Positions 15,731 through 24,524 of a stretch of 32,193 nt of DNA are shown here, piece after piece. Under the pieces are notes generated by a model. That model searched no databases and was not told the DNA's origin. It was given only the letters and a program-made list of their open reading frames with translations. This stretch comes from Paenibacillus oryzae. GTDB taxonomy: Bacteria > Bacillota > Bacilli > Paenibacillales > Paenibacillaceae. Numbering within the stretch: position 1 is the first letter of the stretch; each line of letters begins with the position of its first letter. Position numbers and translations under genes: made by a program. Location: contig NZ_LYPA01000078.1 of NCBI RefSeq assembly GCF_001675045.1, forward strand, positions 1 to 32,193. Direction: 5' to 3'.

Positions 15731-16307
15731 GGGCTTGCTGTTTATGGCTGGGGATGAAGGCTTGAACAAGCGTCAGCTGGGCGATATTCTGGAGCTGAAC
15801 ATGGAATTTGCCGTTGAGCTGGTTCATGATCTTCAAAGGGATCTGGAGCGAGAAGGAAGAGGCGTGCAAATTTCCGAGGTGGCCGGCTCCTTCCGGATGA
15901 CGACGCATCCCGAGCATGCGCCTTATTTTGAACGTATGGCTTATACGCCAACTCGCGCCCAGCTATCGCAGGCTGCGCTGGAAACGTTGTCGATTGTAGC
16001 CTATCGGCAGCCGATTACAAGAATAGACGTGGAAGAAATTCGGGGAGTCAAAAGCGACAGAGCTATTCAATCGCTTGTATCCAAGGATCTGATTGAGGAG
16101 GTAGGCAGGGCTGAAGCGATTGGACGTCCTATCCTCTACGGCACCACAAAAGCATTTTTGGACTATTTTGGACTTCCTTCTATAAAAGATTTGCCGGAGC
16201 CGAAGCAGGTTAACATGGAGGATGAGCTTGACGAGCATACGCAGCTTTTGTTCGAAAAGCTGGACGGCCGTCAAATGACGATTGATGAGGTAAAAATAGA
16301 AGAATGA
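15699..16307 (+). CDS. scpB: Segregation and condensation protein B
   Basis: Winged-helix dimer partner (202 residues) that binds the ScpA kleisin in the SMC complex. IEGLLFMAGDEGL, the region LSQAALETLSIVAYRQPITRIDVEEIRGV, ALVSKDLIEE-like LVSKDLIEEVGRAEAIGRP and YGTTKAFLDYFGL are hallmark segments. It starts 32 nt before the scpA stop, with GAGGAG (15681-15686) at 12 nt. Length agrees with the family. The next gene follows after 60 nt. Confidence 0.95.
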   Translation: MDYQHLKKIIEGLLFMAGDEGLNKRQLGDILELNMEFAVELVHDLQRDLEREGRGVQISEVAGSFRMTTHPEHAPYFERMAYTPTRAQLSQAALETLSIVAYRQPITRIDVEEIRGVKSDRAIQSLVSKDLIEEVGRAEAIGRPILYGTTKAFLDYFGLPSIKDLPEPKQVNMEDELDEHTQLLFEKLDGRQMTIDEVKIEE

Positions 16308-16367
16308 GAAAACGCCGCTTGGTCATACTATATTCAACCTGTTTCTGGAAACGGAGGGAACACAGTC

Positions 16368-17057
16368 GTGTTTGACACTCCTTTTGGTTGGATAATGATC
16401 AGCGGTGTTTTTTTTGCGCTTTTGCTGTATATGGTAATTGTCTCGCCAATCGTAATCGATGGCCATTATCGCCGAAGCGGCAATAAGGATGATGCCGCAT
16501 TTACCGTCAAGCTGCTTTATGGGTTGATCAAATACCGCATTAACGTGCCGTTTGTCCGGTTTACTGGCAAATCAATTCAACTGAAGGAAAAAATCTCGAC
16601 GACAAGCGCCGGACAAAGCGATTCCCACAAGCAGCAAGAAGAGATTGATGCTGAACGCGTCGTCCGCTTAATCGACCAGTGGAAGCAGCTGCTGGAAATG
16701 ACCAGGGACTTTACCGGCGTGGTGAAGCATGCGCTGGAACGAGTGGATGTGCTGCGCTGGCGTTGGACGACTTCTGTAGGTACGGGAGACGCGATGTGGA
16801 CGGCTATGGCCACAGGGCTGGTATGGTCAATCAAAACAAGCGCTATCGGCTTATTGTCGCAGGTAGTTCATCTTAAATCCAGCCCGGAGATGCAGGTAAA
16901 TCCGGTGTATAACCGCCCTGCTTTTACAACAGAGTGGTCGTGCATAGCGCAAATCCGCTTCGGTTATGCTATTCTTGCCGGACTGCAACTGTTCATTCGT
17001 TTGAAGAAATGGAAAGGAGGCGTCAAGCTATGGCAGAACATCCTATTCAAGGCCTAA
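16368..17057 (+). CDS. ytfI: DUF2953 membrane-associated protein (YtfI-like)
   Basis: Protein of 229 residues with one strong N-terminal membrane segment (about 8-30), then a basic middle region (KLLYGLIKYRINVPFVRF) and a helix containing HALERVDVLRWRWTTSVGTGDA, typical of DUF2953. Function is unknown; the gene conservedly precedes ytfJ/gerW in spore formers, as here. The start is GTG at 16368 with GGAGGG (16353-16358) at 9 nt. The last 28 nt overlap gerW. Assignment is from context and the membrane-plus-DUF pattern. Confidence 0.8.
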   Translation: MFDTPFGWIMISGVFFALLLYMVIVSPIVIDGHYRRSGNKDDAAFTVKLLYGLIKYRINVPFVRFTGKSIQLKEKISTTSAGQSDSHKQQEEIDAERVVRLIDQWKQLLEMTRDFTGVVKHALERVDVLRWRWTTSVGTGDAMWTAMATGLVWSIKTSAIGLLSQVVHLKSSPEMQVNPVYNRPAFTTEWSCIAQIRFGYAILAGLQLFIRLKKWKGGVKLWQNILFKA

Positions 17058-17494
17058 TGCAAACCGCAATGGAAAACATTAAGGAAATGGTTGACGTCAA
17101 TACGATTGTTGGCGATCCGGTTCAGACGCCGGACGGCAGCGTTATTATGCCGATCTCCAAAGTAGGCTTCGGCTTTGTGGCAGGCGGCAGCGATATTCGA
17201 ATGGACGGCGGCGACAAGCATGATGCGGCAAAGGACGACGCTCACAACGCTTCGGTTGCTTTGCCGTTTGGCGGCGGCAGCGGCGGCGGCGTATCCATTA
17301 CGCCAATCGCTTTTTTGGTAGTGGGAGCAACTGGCGTTAAAGTTGTGCCGCTGGATAACCAGACCCATCTCATGGAGCGTGTCATCGATTCCGCCCCGCA
17401 AGTGTTTGACAAGCTTCAAAATATGATCAGACGCAACAGCAACGGCGACTTCGTCGAATCCACGACAACAACGATCGTGGACAGTCATATGTAA
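17030..17494 (+). CDS. gerW: Spore germination protein GerW (YtfJ)
   Basis: Sporulation protein of 154 residues of the YtfJ/GerW family, required in B. subtilis for full germination. HPIQGLMQTAMENIKEMVDVNTIVGDP and GSVIMPISKVGFGFVAGGSD are diagnostic, followed by a Gly-rich loop (FGGGSGGGVSITPIAFLVV) and a C-terminal helix. The ATG at 17030 with AAAGGAGG (17013-17020) gives the family N-terminus. The frame open from 16934 is overlap with the DUF2953 gene. A terminator follows about 58 nt after the stop. Confidence 0.93.
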   Translation: MAEHPIQGLMQTAMENIKEMVDVNTIVGDPVQTPDGSVIMPISKVGFGFVAGGSDIRMDGGDKHDAAKDDAHNASVALPFGGGSGGGVSITPIAFLVVGATGVKVVPLDNQTHLMERVIDSAPQVFDKLQNMIRRNSNGDFVESTTTTIVDSHM

Positions 17495-17552
17495 CGAATG
17501 CATCTCTAAAAAGCCGCGGCGGCTTCATTAAGCTTGCTCCCGCAGCGAACGG

Positions 17553-17583
17553 CCTCCCGCGCAATAGCGACGGGAGGTTTTTT
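17553..17583 (+). terminator. Intrinsic terminator after gerW
   Basis: CCTCCCG (17553-17559) pairs with CGGGAGG (17571-17577), extended by inner CGC/GCG, and is followed by six T residues. It ends the scp-ytfI-gerW transcript before dacB. Confidence 0.88.
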
Positions 17584-17638
17584 GCGTTAGCGTCGCCATA
17601 AGAAGTTTTTTCATCCAGCATTTTCGGGCACATAGCTC

Positions 17639-17667
17639 GTCTATTGTTAGATGTACAGGCATATACT
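17639..17667 (+). promoter_or_regulatory. Probable sigma-E promoter of dacB-spmA-spmB
   Basis: CATATACT (17660-17667) differs from the sigma-E -10 CATACAnT at one defined position. GTCTATT (17639-17645) is a partial -35. Spacing is 14 nt. dacB of B. subtilis is a sigma-E gene, which supports the call. A short direct repeat (TTAGATGCAA twice, 17671-17690) follows. Confidence 0.5.
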
Positions 17668-17726
17668 ACATTAGATGCAATTAGATGCAATCAACATGAA
17701 CCAACACCGGAAGGAGCCAGCTTAGA

Positions 17727-18806
17727 ATGACAACCGGGTTATACAGATTCAGAGCAAGGCTTATAGCCGCGCTGGCATTATTGGCGCTATTGGCAAATCT
17801 GGCGCCAGGCGGCGCCTTTGCAGCGCCTTCGATAAGCACGCAAGCCAAAGGAGCGGCACTAATGGATGTAGCCTCCGGCAGGCTGCTGTATAGCAGCAAT
17901 GGCGACACGCCAATGAGAATTGCCAGCTTGACCAAAATTATGACGGCCATCGTAGCTATTGAGCATGGCAAGCTGGATGGCATGGTAAAAACGGGAAAAC
18001 GCGCTGTTGGTAAGGAAGGTTCATCCATCTATCTTCAGCTTGGTGAAGAGATGAGCTTGTCCAACATGCTGTACGGCCTTATGCTTCGATCCGGCAACGA
18101 TGCCGCAACAGCAATTGCGGAGCACGTAGGAGGATCGGAGGAAGGTTTTGTTCACCTCATGAATGAAAAAGCGGCCATGCTGGGATTAACCCATACACAA
18201 TTCCGCAATCCTCATGGGCTGGATGAAGAGGGACATTTTTCATCCCCCAATGATCTTGCCCGCCTGGCAGCTTATGCGCTGAAAAACAAGGATTTTGCTG
18301 CAATAGTTAGCACTCGCGTCAAGGATGTTCCGAACCCGCACGAGAAATGGAGCTATCGCTGGCAAAACAAAAATAAAATGCTTGCCATGTATGAGGGCGC
18401 AGACGGCGTAAAAACGGGCTATACCAAAAAAGCGCTTCGTTGTTTAGTAAGCTCGGCCACCCGCAATGGGCAAAAGCTTGTTGCAGTGACGATCAACGAC
18501 GGCGATGACTGGAGAGATCATCAGCAATTGCTGGATTGGGGATTCGGCCATTTTCCTCTACGGACACTGGCGGAAAAGGGTCAGCCCATACAGGGAATAA
18601 CGCAGGTCGCAGGCCAGCCCTTCCGGTATCCGTTGGAGGAAAGCGAAGCAGCAGGAATCCAAAGCAAGCTGGAGCTCATTCCCGCCATCGGGGAAAGGTT
18701 CGAGCTGGGCGAACGTGGCAAATTGTTGTTTTATTTAAACGGAAGCCTCATTGGCAGTATTCCGGTTTATGAGCCTGACAGCCCCTTATTGACGGCGGGC
18801 GGCTAG
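17727..18806 (+). CDS. dacB: D-alanyl-D-alanine carboxypeptidase DacB (sporulation PBP5*)
   Basis: Secreted S11-family carboxypeptidase of 359 residues that lowers cross-linking of the spore cortex from the mother-cell side. A signal peptide spans about 1-32. Active-site motifs are S67xxK70 in IASLTKIM, SGN in RSGNDAATA, and KTG in GVKTGYTKKA. A C-terminal PBP5-like beta domain follows. The ATG has AAGGAG (17711-17716) at 10 nt. Identification as dacB rather than another S11 paralogue rests on the downstream spmA-spmB pair, which forms the known dacB operon, and on the sigma-E-like promoter. It is a distant paralogue of the dacF product in this window. Confidence 0.92.
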   Translation: MTTGLYRFRARLIAALALLALLANLAPGGAFAAPSISTQAKGAALMDVASGRLLYSSNGDTPMRIASLTKIMTAIVAIEHGKLDGMVKTGKRAVGKEGSSIYLQLGEEMSLSNMLYGLMLRSGNDAATAIAEHVGGSEEGFVHLMNEKAAMLGLTHTQFRNPHGLDEEGHFSSPNDLARLAAYALKNKDFAAIVSTRVKDVPNPHEKWSYRWQNKNKMLAMYEGADGVKTGYTKKALRCLVSSATRNGQKLVAVTINDGDDWRDHQQLLDWGFGHFPLRTLAEKGQPIQGITQVAGQPFRYPLEESEAAGIQSKLELIPAIGERFELGERGKLLFYLNGSLIGSIPVYEPDSPLLTAGG

Positions 18807-18825
18807 CTGCAAGAGAGGCATAAGG

Positions 18826-18990
18826 ATGCTTTATAAAGAAATTAATCAGTTTATGATGAAGAGGTTTTTCGTTATGGCTGTGCTCAAGCAGAGCTTGAGG
18901 TATCGGCATAGTTTAAGGATGTCAGACCATGCATTCGTTTGGGAGAAGCGAAGGCGGGTTGTTCCGGGGGAGGTTTGTGGGAGATGGTAA
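18826..18990 (+). CDS. Possible 54-residue basic protein before spmA
   Basis: A short frame starting MLYKEINQFMMKRFFVM and ending VCGRW, rich in Lys/Arg and without a recognised domain. It has a fair SD (GAGAGG, 18813-18818) 7 nt before its ATG. Its stop at 18988-18990 overlaps the first codons of spmA, an arrangement that could couple spmA translation. It may equally be a chance frame in the 177-nt dacB-spmA gap. Confidence 0.3.
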   Translation: MLYKEINQFMMKRFFVMAVLKQSLRYRHSLRMSDHAFVWEKRRRVVPGEVCGRW

Positions 18991-19589
18991 ACTGGATATG
19001 GCTTTTTTTTATTGTGGCAAGCGTAGTTGTGGCGGCGTTTACGGGAAAAATGGATGCCGTAACCGCCGCTGCCTTTGACGGAGCCAAGTCGGGTGTAACG
19101 GTAAGCTTTGGCCTGATCAGTATAATGGTGTTTTGGCTAGGCATGATGTCTATTGCTGAACAGGCGGGTTTGCTCAAAAAGCTTGCTGCGATGCTGGGGC
19201 CGGTTGTTCGATGGTTATTTCCTGACGTTCCGAAGGACCATCCTGCTATGGGCTATATTATGAGCAACCTGAGCGCTAATCTGTTTGGCTTGGGCAATGC
19301 CGCAACCCCGATGGGCATTAAAGCGATGCAGGAGCTGCAAAAGCTGAATCCGCATAAAGAGACGGCAACCCCGGCGATGTGTACGCTGCTTGCTCTGAAT
19401 ACCTCCAGCATCACGCTGGTGCCGACCACGCTTATTGCCATACGCATGAACTATAATTCCGCCAATCCGGCGGAGATTATTGGCACAACGCTTGCCGCAA
19501 CCTTTGTAGCAACAGCCGCCGCTATTATGGCCGACCGCTGGTACAGAAGGCGCTTGAAGGCTCCTCCGGGAGGTGGAGGGGATGTATGA
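18984..19589 (+). CDS. spmA: Spore maturation protein A
   Basis: Membrane protein of 201 residues (nucleoside-recognition/Gate domain family) needed with SpmB for spore core dehydration. Several membrane segments are visible (4-22, 45-65, 110-130 region, 170-190). AKSGVTVSFGLISIMVFWLGMM and NLFGLGNAATPMGIKAMQELQ are the characteristic sequences. The ATG at 18984 gives MVNWIWLF, in line with the family start, with GGGGGAGG (18966-18973) at 10 nt. The 15-residue longer frame from the TTG at 18939 lacks an SD. It overlaps spmB by 8 nt. Confidence 0.94.
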   Translation: MVNWIWLFFIVASVVVAAFTGKMDAVTAAAFDGAKSGVTVSFGLISIMVFWLGMMSIAEQAGLLKKLAAMLGPVVRWLFPDVPKDHPAMGYIMSNLSANLFGLGNAATPMGIKAMQELQKLNPHKETATPAMCTLLALNTSSITLVPTTLIAIRMNYNSANPAEIIGTTLAATFVATAAAIMADRWYRRRLKAPPGGGGDV

Positions 19590-20118
19590 GCTGTTTTCGA
19601 CGTTATCGGCCTGGATGATTCCCGGTATCATTGTTTTTATTCCACTGTACGCCATGCTCAGGCGCAGGCTTCCGGTATATGAAGTATTCGTAGACGGAGC
19701 AAAAGACGGCTTTGGCACGGCAATCGGCATAATTCCCCATCTGGTGGGCATGATGGTAGCTATCAGCATGTTCCGGGCTTCTGGCGCCATGGAGCTGATG
19801 CTGTCGGCTGTCCGCCCGTTTTTTGATTGGCTGGGCATCCCCAGCGAGGTGCTTCCGCTTGGCGTGTTGAGGCCGCTTACGGGAGCGGGTTCGCTTGCAT
19901 TTACAGCGGATTTGATCAGTACATACGGGCCGGACTCCATGATCGGCCGCATCGCTTCAACGATTCAGGGCAGCACGGATACAACGCTGTATGTGTTAAC
20001 GGTTTATTTTGGCGCGGTGGCGGTGCGTCGGACAAGATATGCGCTTAAGGTCGGGTTGTTTTCCGATCTGGTAGGTTTTTTTGCAGCAATCGCCGTTTGT
20101 CTTTATTTGTTCGGCTGA
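19582..20118 (+). CDS. spmB: Spore maturation protein B
   Basis: Partner of SpmA (178 residues), also a Gate-domain membrane protein involved in spore core dehydration. VFVDGAKDGFGTAIGIIPHLVGMMVAISMFRASGAM, PLTGAGSLAFTADLI and STIQGSTDTTLYVLTVYFGAV are typical. The ATG at 19582 gives the 178-residue length recalled for B. subtilis, with GGGAGG (19568-19573) at 8 nt. A GTG at 19573 would add three residues. It is the last gene of the dacB operon; no clear terminator lies in the 73-nt gap to rluB. Confidence 0.94.
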   Translation: MYELFSTLSAWMIPGIIVFIPLYAMLRRRLPVYEVFVDGAKDGFGTAIGIIPHLVGMMVAISMFRASGAMELMLSAVRPFFDWLGIPSEVLPLGVLRPLTGAGSLAFTADLISTYGPDSMIGRIASTIQGSTDTTLYVLTVYFGAVAVRRTRYALKVGLFSDLVGFFAAIAVCLYLFG

Positions 20119-20191
20119 TCAGGACATGCTCTAAATCTCCACCTTGTGCTTTGTCCCTCCAATCGTTATGATGGAGAGTGAGGTGAAAGCA

Positions 20192-20932
20192 TTGGAACGT
20201 TTACAAAAAATATTGGCTCAGGCCGGAATTGCTTCAAGACGCAAATGCGAGGAGCTTATTTTGTCCGGCGTTGTTGAGGTCAACGGCGAAAAGGTGACAA
20301 CGCTTGGCGTAAAGGCCGATCCAGCCGCGGATGTCATTACCGTTAACGGCAAGCCAATCAAAGGCGAAAAAAAGCTTTATTTGATGATGAACAAAGTAAA
20401 AGGCGTTATTACAAGCGCCAGCGATCCCAAGGGTCGGAAAATCGTAACGGATTATCTGCCTGGCATCAAGGAGCGGGTTTATCCCGTTGGCCGGCTGGAT
20501 TATGATACGGAAGGGCTGCTGCTGCTTACCAATGACGGCGAGTTTGCCAATTTGCTCACGCATCCCAAGCATCACGTGCCGAAAACGTACCACGCAACGG
20601 TCAAGGGCGTGCCGCACGGCTCGGCGCTGGAGAAGCTGCAAAGAGGGATACAGCTGGAGGACGGCATGACGGCTCCCGCTGAGGTGGAATATCACGACGT
20701 GGCGGCGGATGACAAGGAAGCCACTATTTCCATTACGATCTATGAGGGACGAAACCGCCAGGTCAGACGTATGTTTGAGGCGATCGGGCATAAGGTTGTG
20801 CGGCTGAAACGGATCAAGTTTGGAGATGTCGGCTTGCAGGGCCTAGGTCGCGGCAAGTACCGTCATTTGACGCCGCAGGAGGTTCAAGGACTCATTTCCG
20901 CCGCAAGCAAGACACACAATGTTCACAAATAG
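20192..20932 (+). CDS. rluB: 23S rRNA pseudouridine synthase RluB family
   Basis: Makes pseudouridine in the peptidyl-transferase region of 23S rRNA (position 2605 in E. coli RluB). An N-terminal S4 RNA-binding domain is seen (ERLQKILAQAGIASRRKCEELI, about 1-60), then the synthase domain with the catalytic Asp motif PVGRLDYDTEGLLLLTNDGEFA and EGRNRQVRRMFEAIGHKV. The TTG at 20192 gives the family N-terminus (MERLQKILAQ), with AGGTGA (20181-20186) as SD, and 246 residues. An ATG at 20171 would add seven residues but lacks an SD. Its position between spmB and resA is conserved in bacilli. Confidence 0.93.
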   Translation: MERLQKILAQAGIASRRKCEELILSGVVEVNGEKVTTLGVKADPAADVITVNGKPIKGEKKLYLMMNKVKGVITSASDPKGRKIVTDYLPGIKERVYPVGRLDYDTEGLLLLTNDGEFANLLTHPKHHVPKTYHATVKGVPHGSALEKLQRGIQLEDGMTAPAEVEYHDVAADDKEATISITIYEGRNRQVRRMFEAIGHKVVRLKRIKFGDVGLQGLGRGKYRHLTPQEVQGLISAASKTHNVHK

Positions 20933-20940
20933 CAATTGGC

Positions 20941-20965
20941 GGCGGCAGTTTTTGCCGTCTGCTTT
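20941..20965 (+). terminator. Weak hairpin between rluB and resA
   Basis: GGCGGCA (20941-20947) pairs with TGCCGTC (20953-20959) with one G-U pair, followed by TGCTTTTC. It is a modest terminator at best. Confidence 0.4.
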
Positions 20966-21045
20966 TCGTTATAATGAAATCTGGGACTCTGCTTTATTTG
21001 CTGGTCCAGCGCGTGCGCAACCTCATTTATAACGGTGGTGAGTTA

Positions 21046-21576
21046 ATGGGAAAATCCCGTAGAAAAATCCAGATCGTCATTTTGATTGCGGTATTTATTA
21101 TTGGCGGCTATGCAATCGGGACAACCCTGTTCGCCCAAAATGACAACGGGCAGCTTCGCCCGGGCGACAAGCCGCCCGCCTTTGCGCTTGCGGATCTGGA
21201 CGGCAATGTGTTTCAGCTGTCGGATTTTGAGGGCAAACCGGTGATCGTCAATTTCTGGGGAAGCTTTTGCGAGCCTTGCGTCAGGGAAATGCCTGAATTT
21301 CAGAGGCAATATTTGAAATGGCAGGAGAAGGGGCTTACTGTTCTTGCCATTAATTTGAGCGAAGATACGCTTACTGTGCAAAATTTCGTCAAGCGCTTCC
21401 AATTGGATTACCATATTTTGCGTGATATCGGACGCAAGACGGAACGCAGCTATGGACTTCGATCGTATCCCACCACTTTTTTTATACGGTCTGACGGCAG
21501 GCTGATGGAAGCAGTGGTTGGCGGCATGAGCGAAGAGGACATCGACAAGCGCGTTGAGCGTTTGCTCGAGCTGTAG
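21046..21576 (+). CDS. resA: Thiol-disulfide oxidoreductase ResA
   Basis: Membrane-anchored extracytoplasmic thioredoxin-like protein (176 residues) that reduces the haem-binding cysteines of apocytochrome c. An N-terminal anchor spans about 8-28. The thioredoxin fold carries Cys75-Glu-Pro-Cys78 (SFCEPCVREMPEF), the CEPC active site characteristic of ResA. The cis-Pro motif is SYPTTFFI. The ATG at 21046 follows GGTGGTGAG and gives a length close to the B. subtilis protein. A longer frame from 20974 includes unlikely coding sequence. First gene of the resABC cytochrome c maturation set; resB follows by 11 nt. Confidence 0.95.
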   Translation: MGKSRRKIQIVILIAVFIIGGYAIGTTLFAQNDNGQLRPGDKPPAFALADLDGNVFQLSDFEGKPVIVNFWGSFCEPCVREMPEFQRQYLKWQEKGLTVLAINLSEDTLTVQNFVKRFQLDYHILRDIGRKTERSYGLRSYPTTFFIRSDGRLMEAVVGGMSEEDIDKRVERLLEL

Positions 21577-21587
21577 GGGGTTATTGC

Positions 21588-23261
21588 TTGCTGGTTCCGG
21601 AAAATACAAAATGTGAATGCGGCCATCAAAACGCAGTAGGCACCGTATTGTGCGAGTCATGCGGCAAGCCGCTGCTCGAAGAGCTTCAAAAGGCCGATAC
21701 TCCCCTGGAGATGAGGTACGACGGGGTAGCACGGCGTTCGCAAAAGACCAATCCATCCATAATCGATAGAGTATGGAATTTTTTCTCCTCGGTTAAAATT
21801 GCGATCTATTTAATCATCATCACCTTTCTGACAGCGATGCTGGGTACGATTTATCCGCAGGAAAACTCTTTTATTAATAATAGCGAGCCATGGCTGTATT
21901 ATGAGCAAACCCATGGGCTGCCGGGCAAAATTTATTATGCGCTTGGCTTGTCCCGAACGTATGAAAGCTGGTGGTTTATCGGCTTGCTGGTTATGATCGG
22001 CACTTCGCTTGTCATATGCAGTCTTGATCGCGTGTTGCCGCTTTACCGGGCGCTGAGCAAGCAGCAAATCCGCAAGCATCATCAATTTCTTCATCGCCAG
22101 AAGACGGTATACAGAGGCGAGGTTGAAGGCAATGCTGGTGAATGGGTGGACCAATTTGCCGCGCAGCTGAAGCGCAAGGGATATACGATACATACGGATG
22201 AGTCCGGAGCCGCTATGCTGGCGGAGAAAAACCGCTTTAGCCGATGGGGGCCTTATATCAACCACATCGGACTGATCCTGTTTTTGCTGGCCATTCTTGC
22301 GCGCAGCATACCGGGATGGCAGATGGACACCTATGTAACCGTGCCGGATGGAGATACGGTAGAAATCCAGGGAACCAATTATTATGTCAAAAGCGAAAAG
22401 TTCACTGTCGATTTTTACAACGACGAGGAATTGCCGGATTCGCTGAAGGGCAAGCCGCGTCCCAAAAATTTTGAAACCAAAGCCGTCCTGTACCAATGCG
22501 TGCAGGATTGCAGCGATCCCCTCAAAAGTCCGCAGCTGGAAGAGGTAACGAGGCATGACATTGGCGTAAATTCTCCGCTGCAATATAAAGGGCTCAAGCT
22601 GTTTCAATTTGACTTTAATCTCACGCCTAGATTAAATGCTGTACATCCTGTGCTGGTGGACAAAACAACGGGCGACGTCTACGGGCCATTCGATTTGCCG
22701 ATGAAGGATTCCGCGCTTGTACATAAGCTCGGTCCCTTTACATTGGAGCTGTATGCAAATTATATGGAATTTGCCCTGGATAGCGAAGGGAAGCCAACGA
22801 CACTGTCCCGCGAGCCTAACGCTCCGGCCTTTGTCTTTACAGTGAAAGGCCCCGGCCTGAAGCCGGAAGGCGAGCCCTACATGTATTTCCCGATGCAGAA
22901 GGATAAGGTCCGCTTTTCCCAAGACAGCATCAATCGTGCCTTGGCGGACAGGATTGAAATTCGCGTGGATGGTATGGAAAACGTTGATTTTTCCGAAGCG
23001 ACCACCTTTCTTAATGTAAGAATGGACAAGGCTTTGTCCTTTCTATGGGTGGGCGGCATTATTTCCATGATCGGGCTTGTCATGGGCACCTATTGGCAGC
23101 ATCGCAGAATCTGGCTGCGAATTGACGAAGGCAAGCTTTCGCTCGGCGCCCACAGCAACAAGAACTTTTTTGGGCTAAGAGCCGAAATTGCCGCGGCTTT
23201 AAAAAAGACAGGGATTGAGGTCGAGCCAAAGCGACTTGATAACGGGGGGAACAACGCGTGA
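21588..23261 (+). CDS. resB: Cytochrome c biogenesis protein ResB (Ccs1)
   Basis: Integral membrane protein of 557 residues that with ResC forms the System II haem-delivery and ligation complex. The N-terminus carries a zinc-ribbon-like Cys set (C9, C11, C22, C25), seen also in Bacillus ResB. Three membrane segments lie near 70-90, 130-150 and 218-235, then a large extracytoplasmic domain, then a last segment near 485-503. The start is TTG at 21588 with TAGGGGG (21574-21580) at 7 nt. The stop overlaps the resC GTG by three bases. Confidence 0.95.
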   Translation: MLVPENTKCECGHQNAVGTVLCESCGKPLLEELQKADTPLEMRYDGVARRSQKTNPSIIDRVWNFFSSVKIAIYLIIITFLTAMLGTIYPQENSFINNSEPWLYYEQTHGLPGKIYYALGLSRTYESWWFIGLLVMIGTSLVICSLDRVLPLYRALSKQQIRKHHQFLHRQKTVYRGEVEGNAGEWVDQFAAQLKRKGYTIHTDESGAAMLAEKNRFSRWGPYINHIGLILFLLAILARSIPGWQMDTYVTVPDGDTVEIQGTNYYVKSEKFTVDFYNDEELPDSLKGKPRPKNFETKAVLYQCVQDCSDPLKSPQLEEVTRHDIGVNSPLQYKGLKLFQFDFNLTPRLNAVHPVLVDKTTGDVYGPFDLPMKDSALVHKLGPFTLELYANYMEFALDSEGKPTTLSREPNAPAFVFTVKGPGLKPEGEPYMYFPMQKDKVRFSQDSINRALADRIEIRVDGMENVDFSEATTFLNVRMDKALSFLWVGGIISMIGLVMGTYWQHRRIWLRIDEGKLSLGAHSNKNFFGLRAEIAAALKKTGIEVEPKRLDNGGNNA

Positions 23262-24517
23262 ATCTAGTGGATTTCAGCAGCGATGCGTTTATAGCGGCAT
23301 TTTTCCTGTATTGCATTGCGTTTATGCTTTATGTCATTTCGATAGCGGGCAGAAAATGGAGCAACCGTGATCCGGTGGAGCATGAGCGGAAATGGAGCCG
23401 TATTGCTTTTTTCTTCTCCAGTGCCGGTCTTGCCGCGCATATCGTGTTTTTTATTACGCGCTGGATTGGAAGCGGACAAATTCCGACCAGCAATATGTAT
23501 GAATTTCTTACGTTTCTGGGTATGGCCATTATGCTGGCATACACCGTTATCTTTTTTCTGTACCGCAAGCCGCTGCTTGGCATGTTTGCGCTGCCGCTTA
23601 CGATTATTATCGTGGCGTATGCATCGGTGTTTCCTCAAGAAGTGCAGCCGCTTATTCCTGCACTGAAATCCATCTGGCTGAAAATTCATGTTACGTTTGC
23701 GGCGCTTGGCGAAGCCTTTTTTGCTGTAGGCTTTGCCGCAGGGCTAATGTATTTGCTGCGGGTTATCGATTTTAAGGATAAATCCAAGAGCGGGCGCCGT
23801 GCGCAGTTTTGGGTCGAGTTTTGCCTGTATTCCATTATGGTAGTGGTTGGCTTTATCGTGGCGGTGTTTGTATTCCGCGGCATGGGCTATGAAGCGCAAT
23901 TTACACAGGAAAAAGTGAATATTGACGCCAAAGGCATTGCTACCACTCTTACGGAAACGGTGCATTACACCTTGCCTCCTATTGTCCAGCCCTATAATAG
24001 CACTGTGGATCATGTAGGGGCTTTTCTTAACGTAAATGAGCCGCTGTTTGAAGCTCCTTCCTGGATGAATGGAGTCAATGCGGGCCGCAAGCTCAATACG
24101 GTCCTGTGGTCGATCATTACAGGCTCGCTGCTGTACGGGCTGCTGCGGCTTCTGTTTCGGAAACCGCTTGGCGCCGTTATTCATCCCGCGTTGGAGGGCA
24201 TTGACCCTGACGATTTGGATGAAATCAGCTATAGGGCGATTGCAATCGGTTTTCCGATTTTTACATTAGGCGCACTCATCTTTGCGATGATTTGGGCCGA
24301 AATCGCCTGGGGCCGCTTCTGGGGCTGGGATCCCAAAGAGGTCTGGGCATTGATTACATGGCTGTTCTATAGCGCATACCTGCATTTCAGGCTGTCGCGC
24401 GGATGGCAGGGGCTTCGTTCCTCCTGGCTTGCAGTAATCGGATTTGTCATTGTATTGTTTACATTAGTGGGCGTAAACCTGATCATTGCGGGCTTGCACT
24501 CCTACTCTGGTGTATAA
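23258..24517 (+). CDS. resC: Cytochrome c biogenesis protein ResC (CcsA)
   Basis: Polytopic haem-handling protein (419 residues) forming the haem export and attachment complex with ResB. The WWD signature is in WGRFWGWDPKEVWALITWLFY. Conserved His residues for haem ligation lie in KIHVTFAALGEAFF and near YSAYLHFRLSRGW. About eight membrane segments are present, with an extracytoplasmic insertion around 210-275. The start is GTG at 23258 with a GGGGGG SD (23244-23249). It ends just before a palindrome that separates it from resD. Confidence 0.95.
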   Translation: MNLVDFSSDAFIAAFFLYCIAFMLYVISIAGRKWSNRDPVEHERKWSRIAFFFSSAGLAAHIVFFITRWIGSGQIPTSNMYEFLTFLGMAIMLAYTVIFFLYRKPLLGMFALPLTIIIVAYASVFPQEVQPLIPALKSIWLKIHVTFAALGEAFFAVGFAAGLMYLLRVIDFKDKSKSGRRAQFWVEFCLYSIMVVVGFIVAVFVFRGMGYEAQFTQEKVNIDAKGIATTLTETVHYTLPPIVQPYNSTVDHVGAFLNVNEPLFEAPSWMNGVNAGRKLNTVLWSIITGSLLYGLLRLLFRKPLGAVIHPALEGIDPDDLDEISYRAIAIGFPIFTLGALIFAMIWAEIAWGRFWGWDPKEVWALITWLFYSAYLHFRLSRGWQGLRSSWLAVIGFVIVLFTLVGVNLIIAGLHSYSGV

Positions 24518-24524
24518 TAGAGGT

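Noticed and set aside
20970..20975. TATAAT upstream of resA
   Set aside because: A good -10 hexamer, but no -35 at 16-18 nt and no TGn extension; insufficient for a promoter call.
24513..24518. TATAAT at the end of resC as a resD promoter
   Set aside because: No -35 at usable spacing, and the transcript would run straight into the 24525-24570 hairpin.
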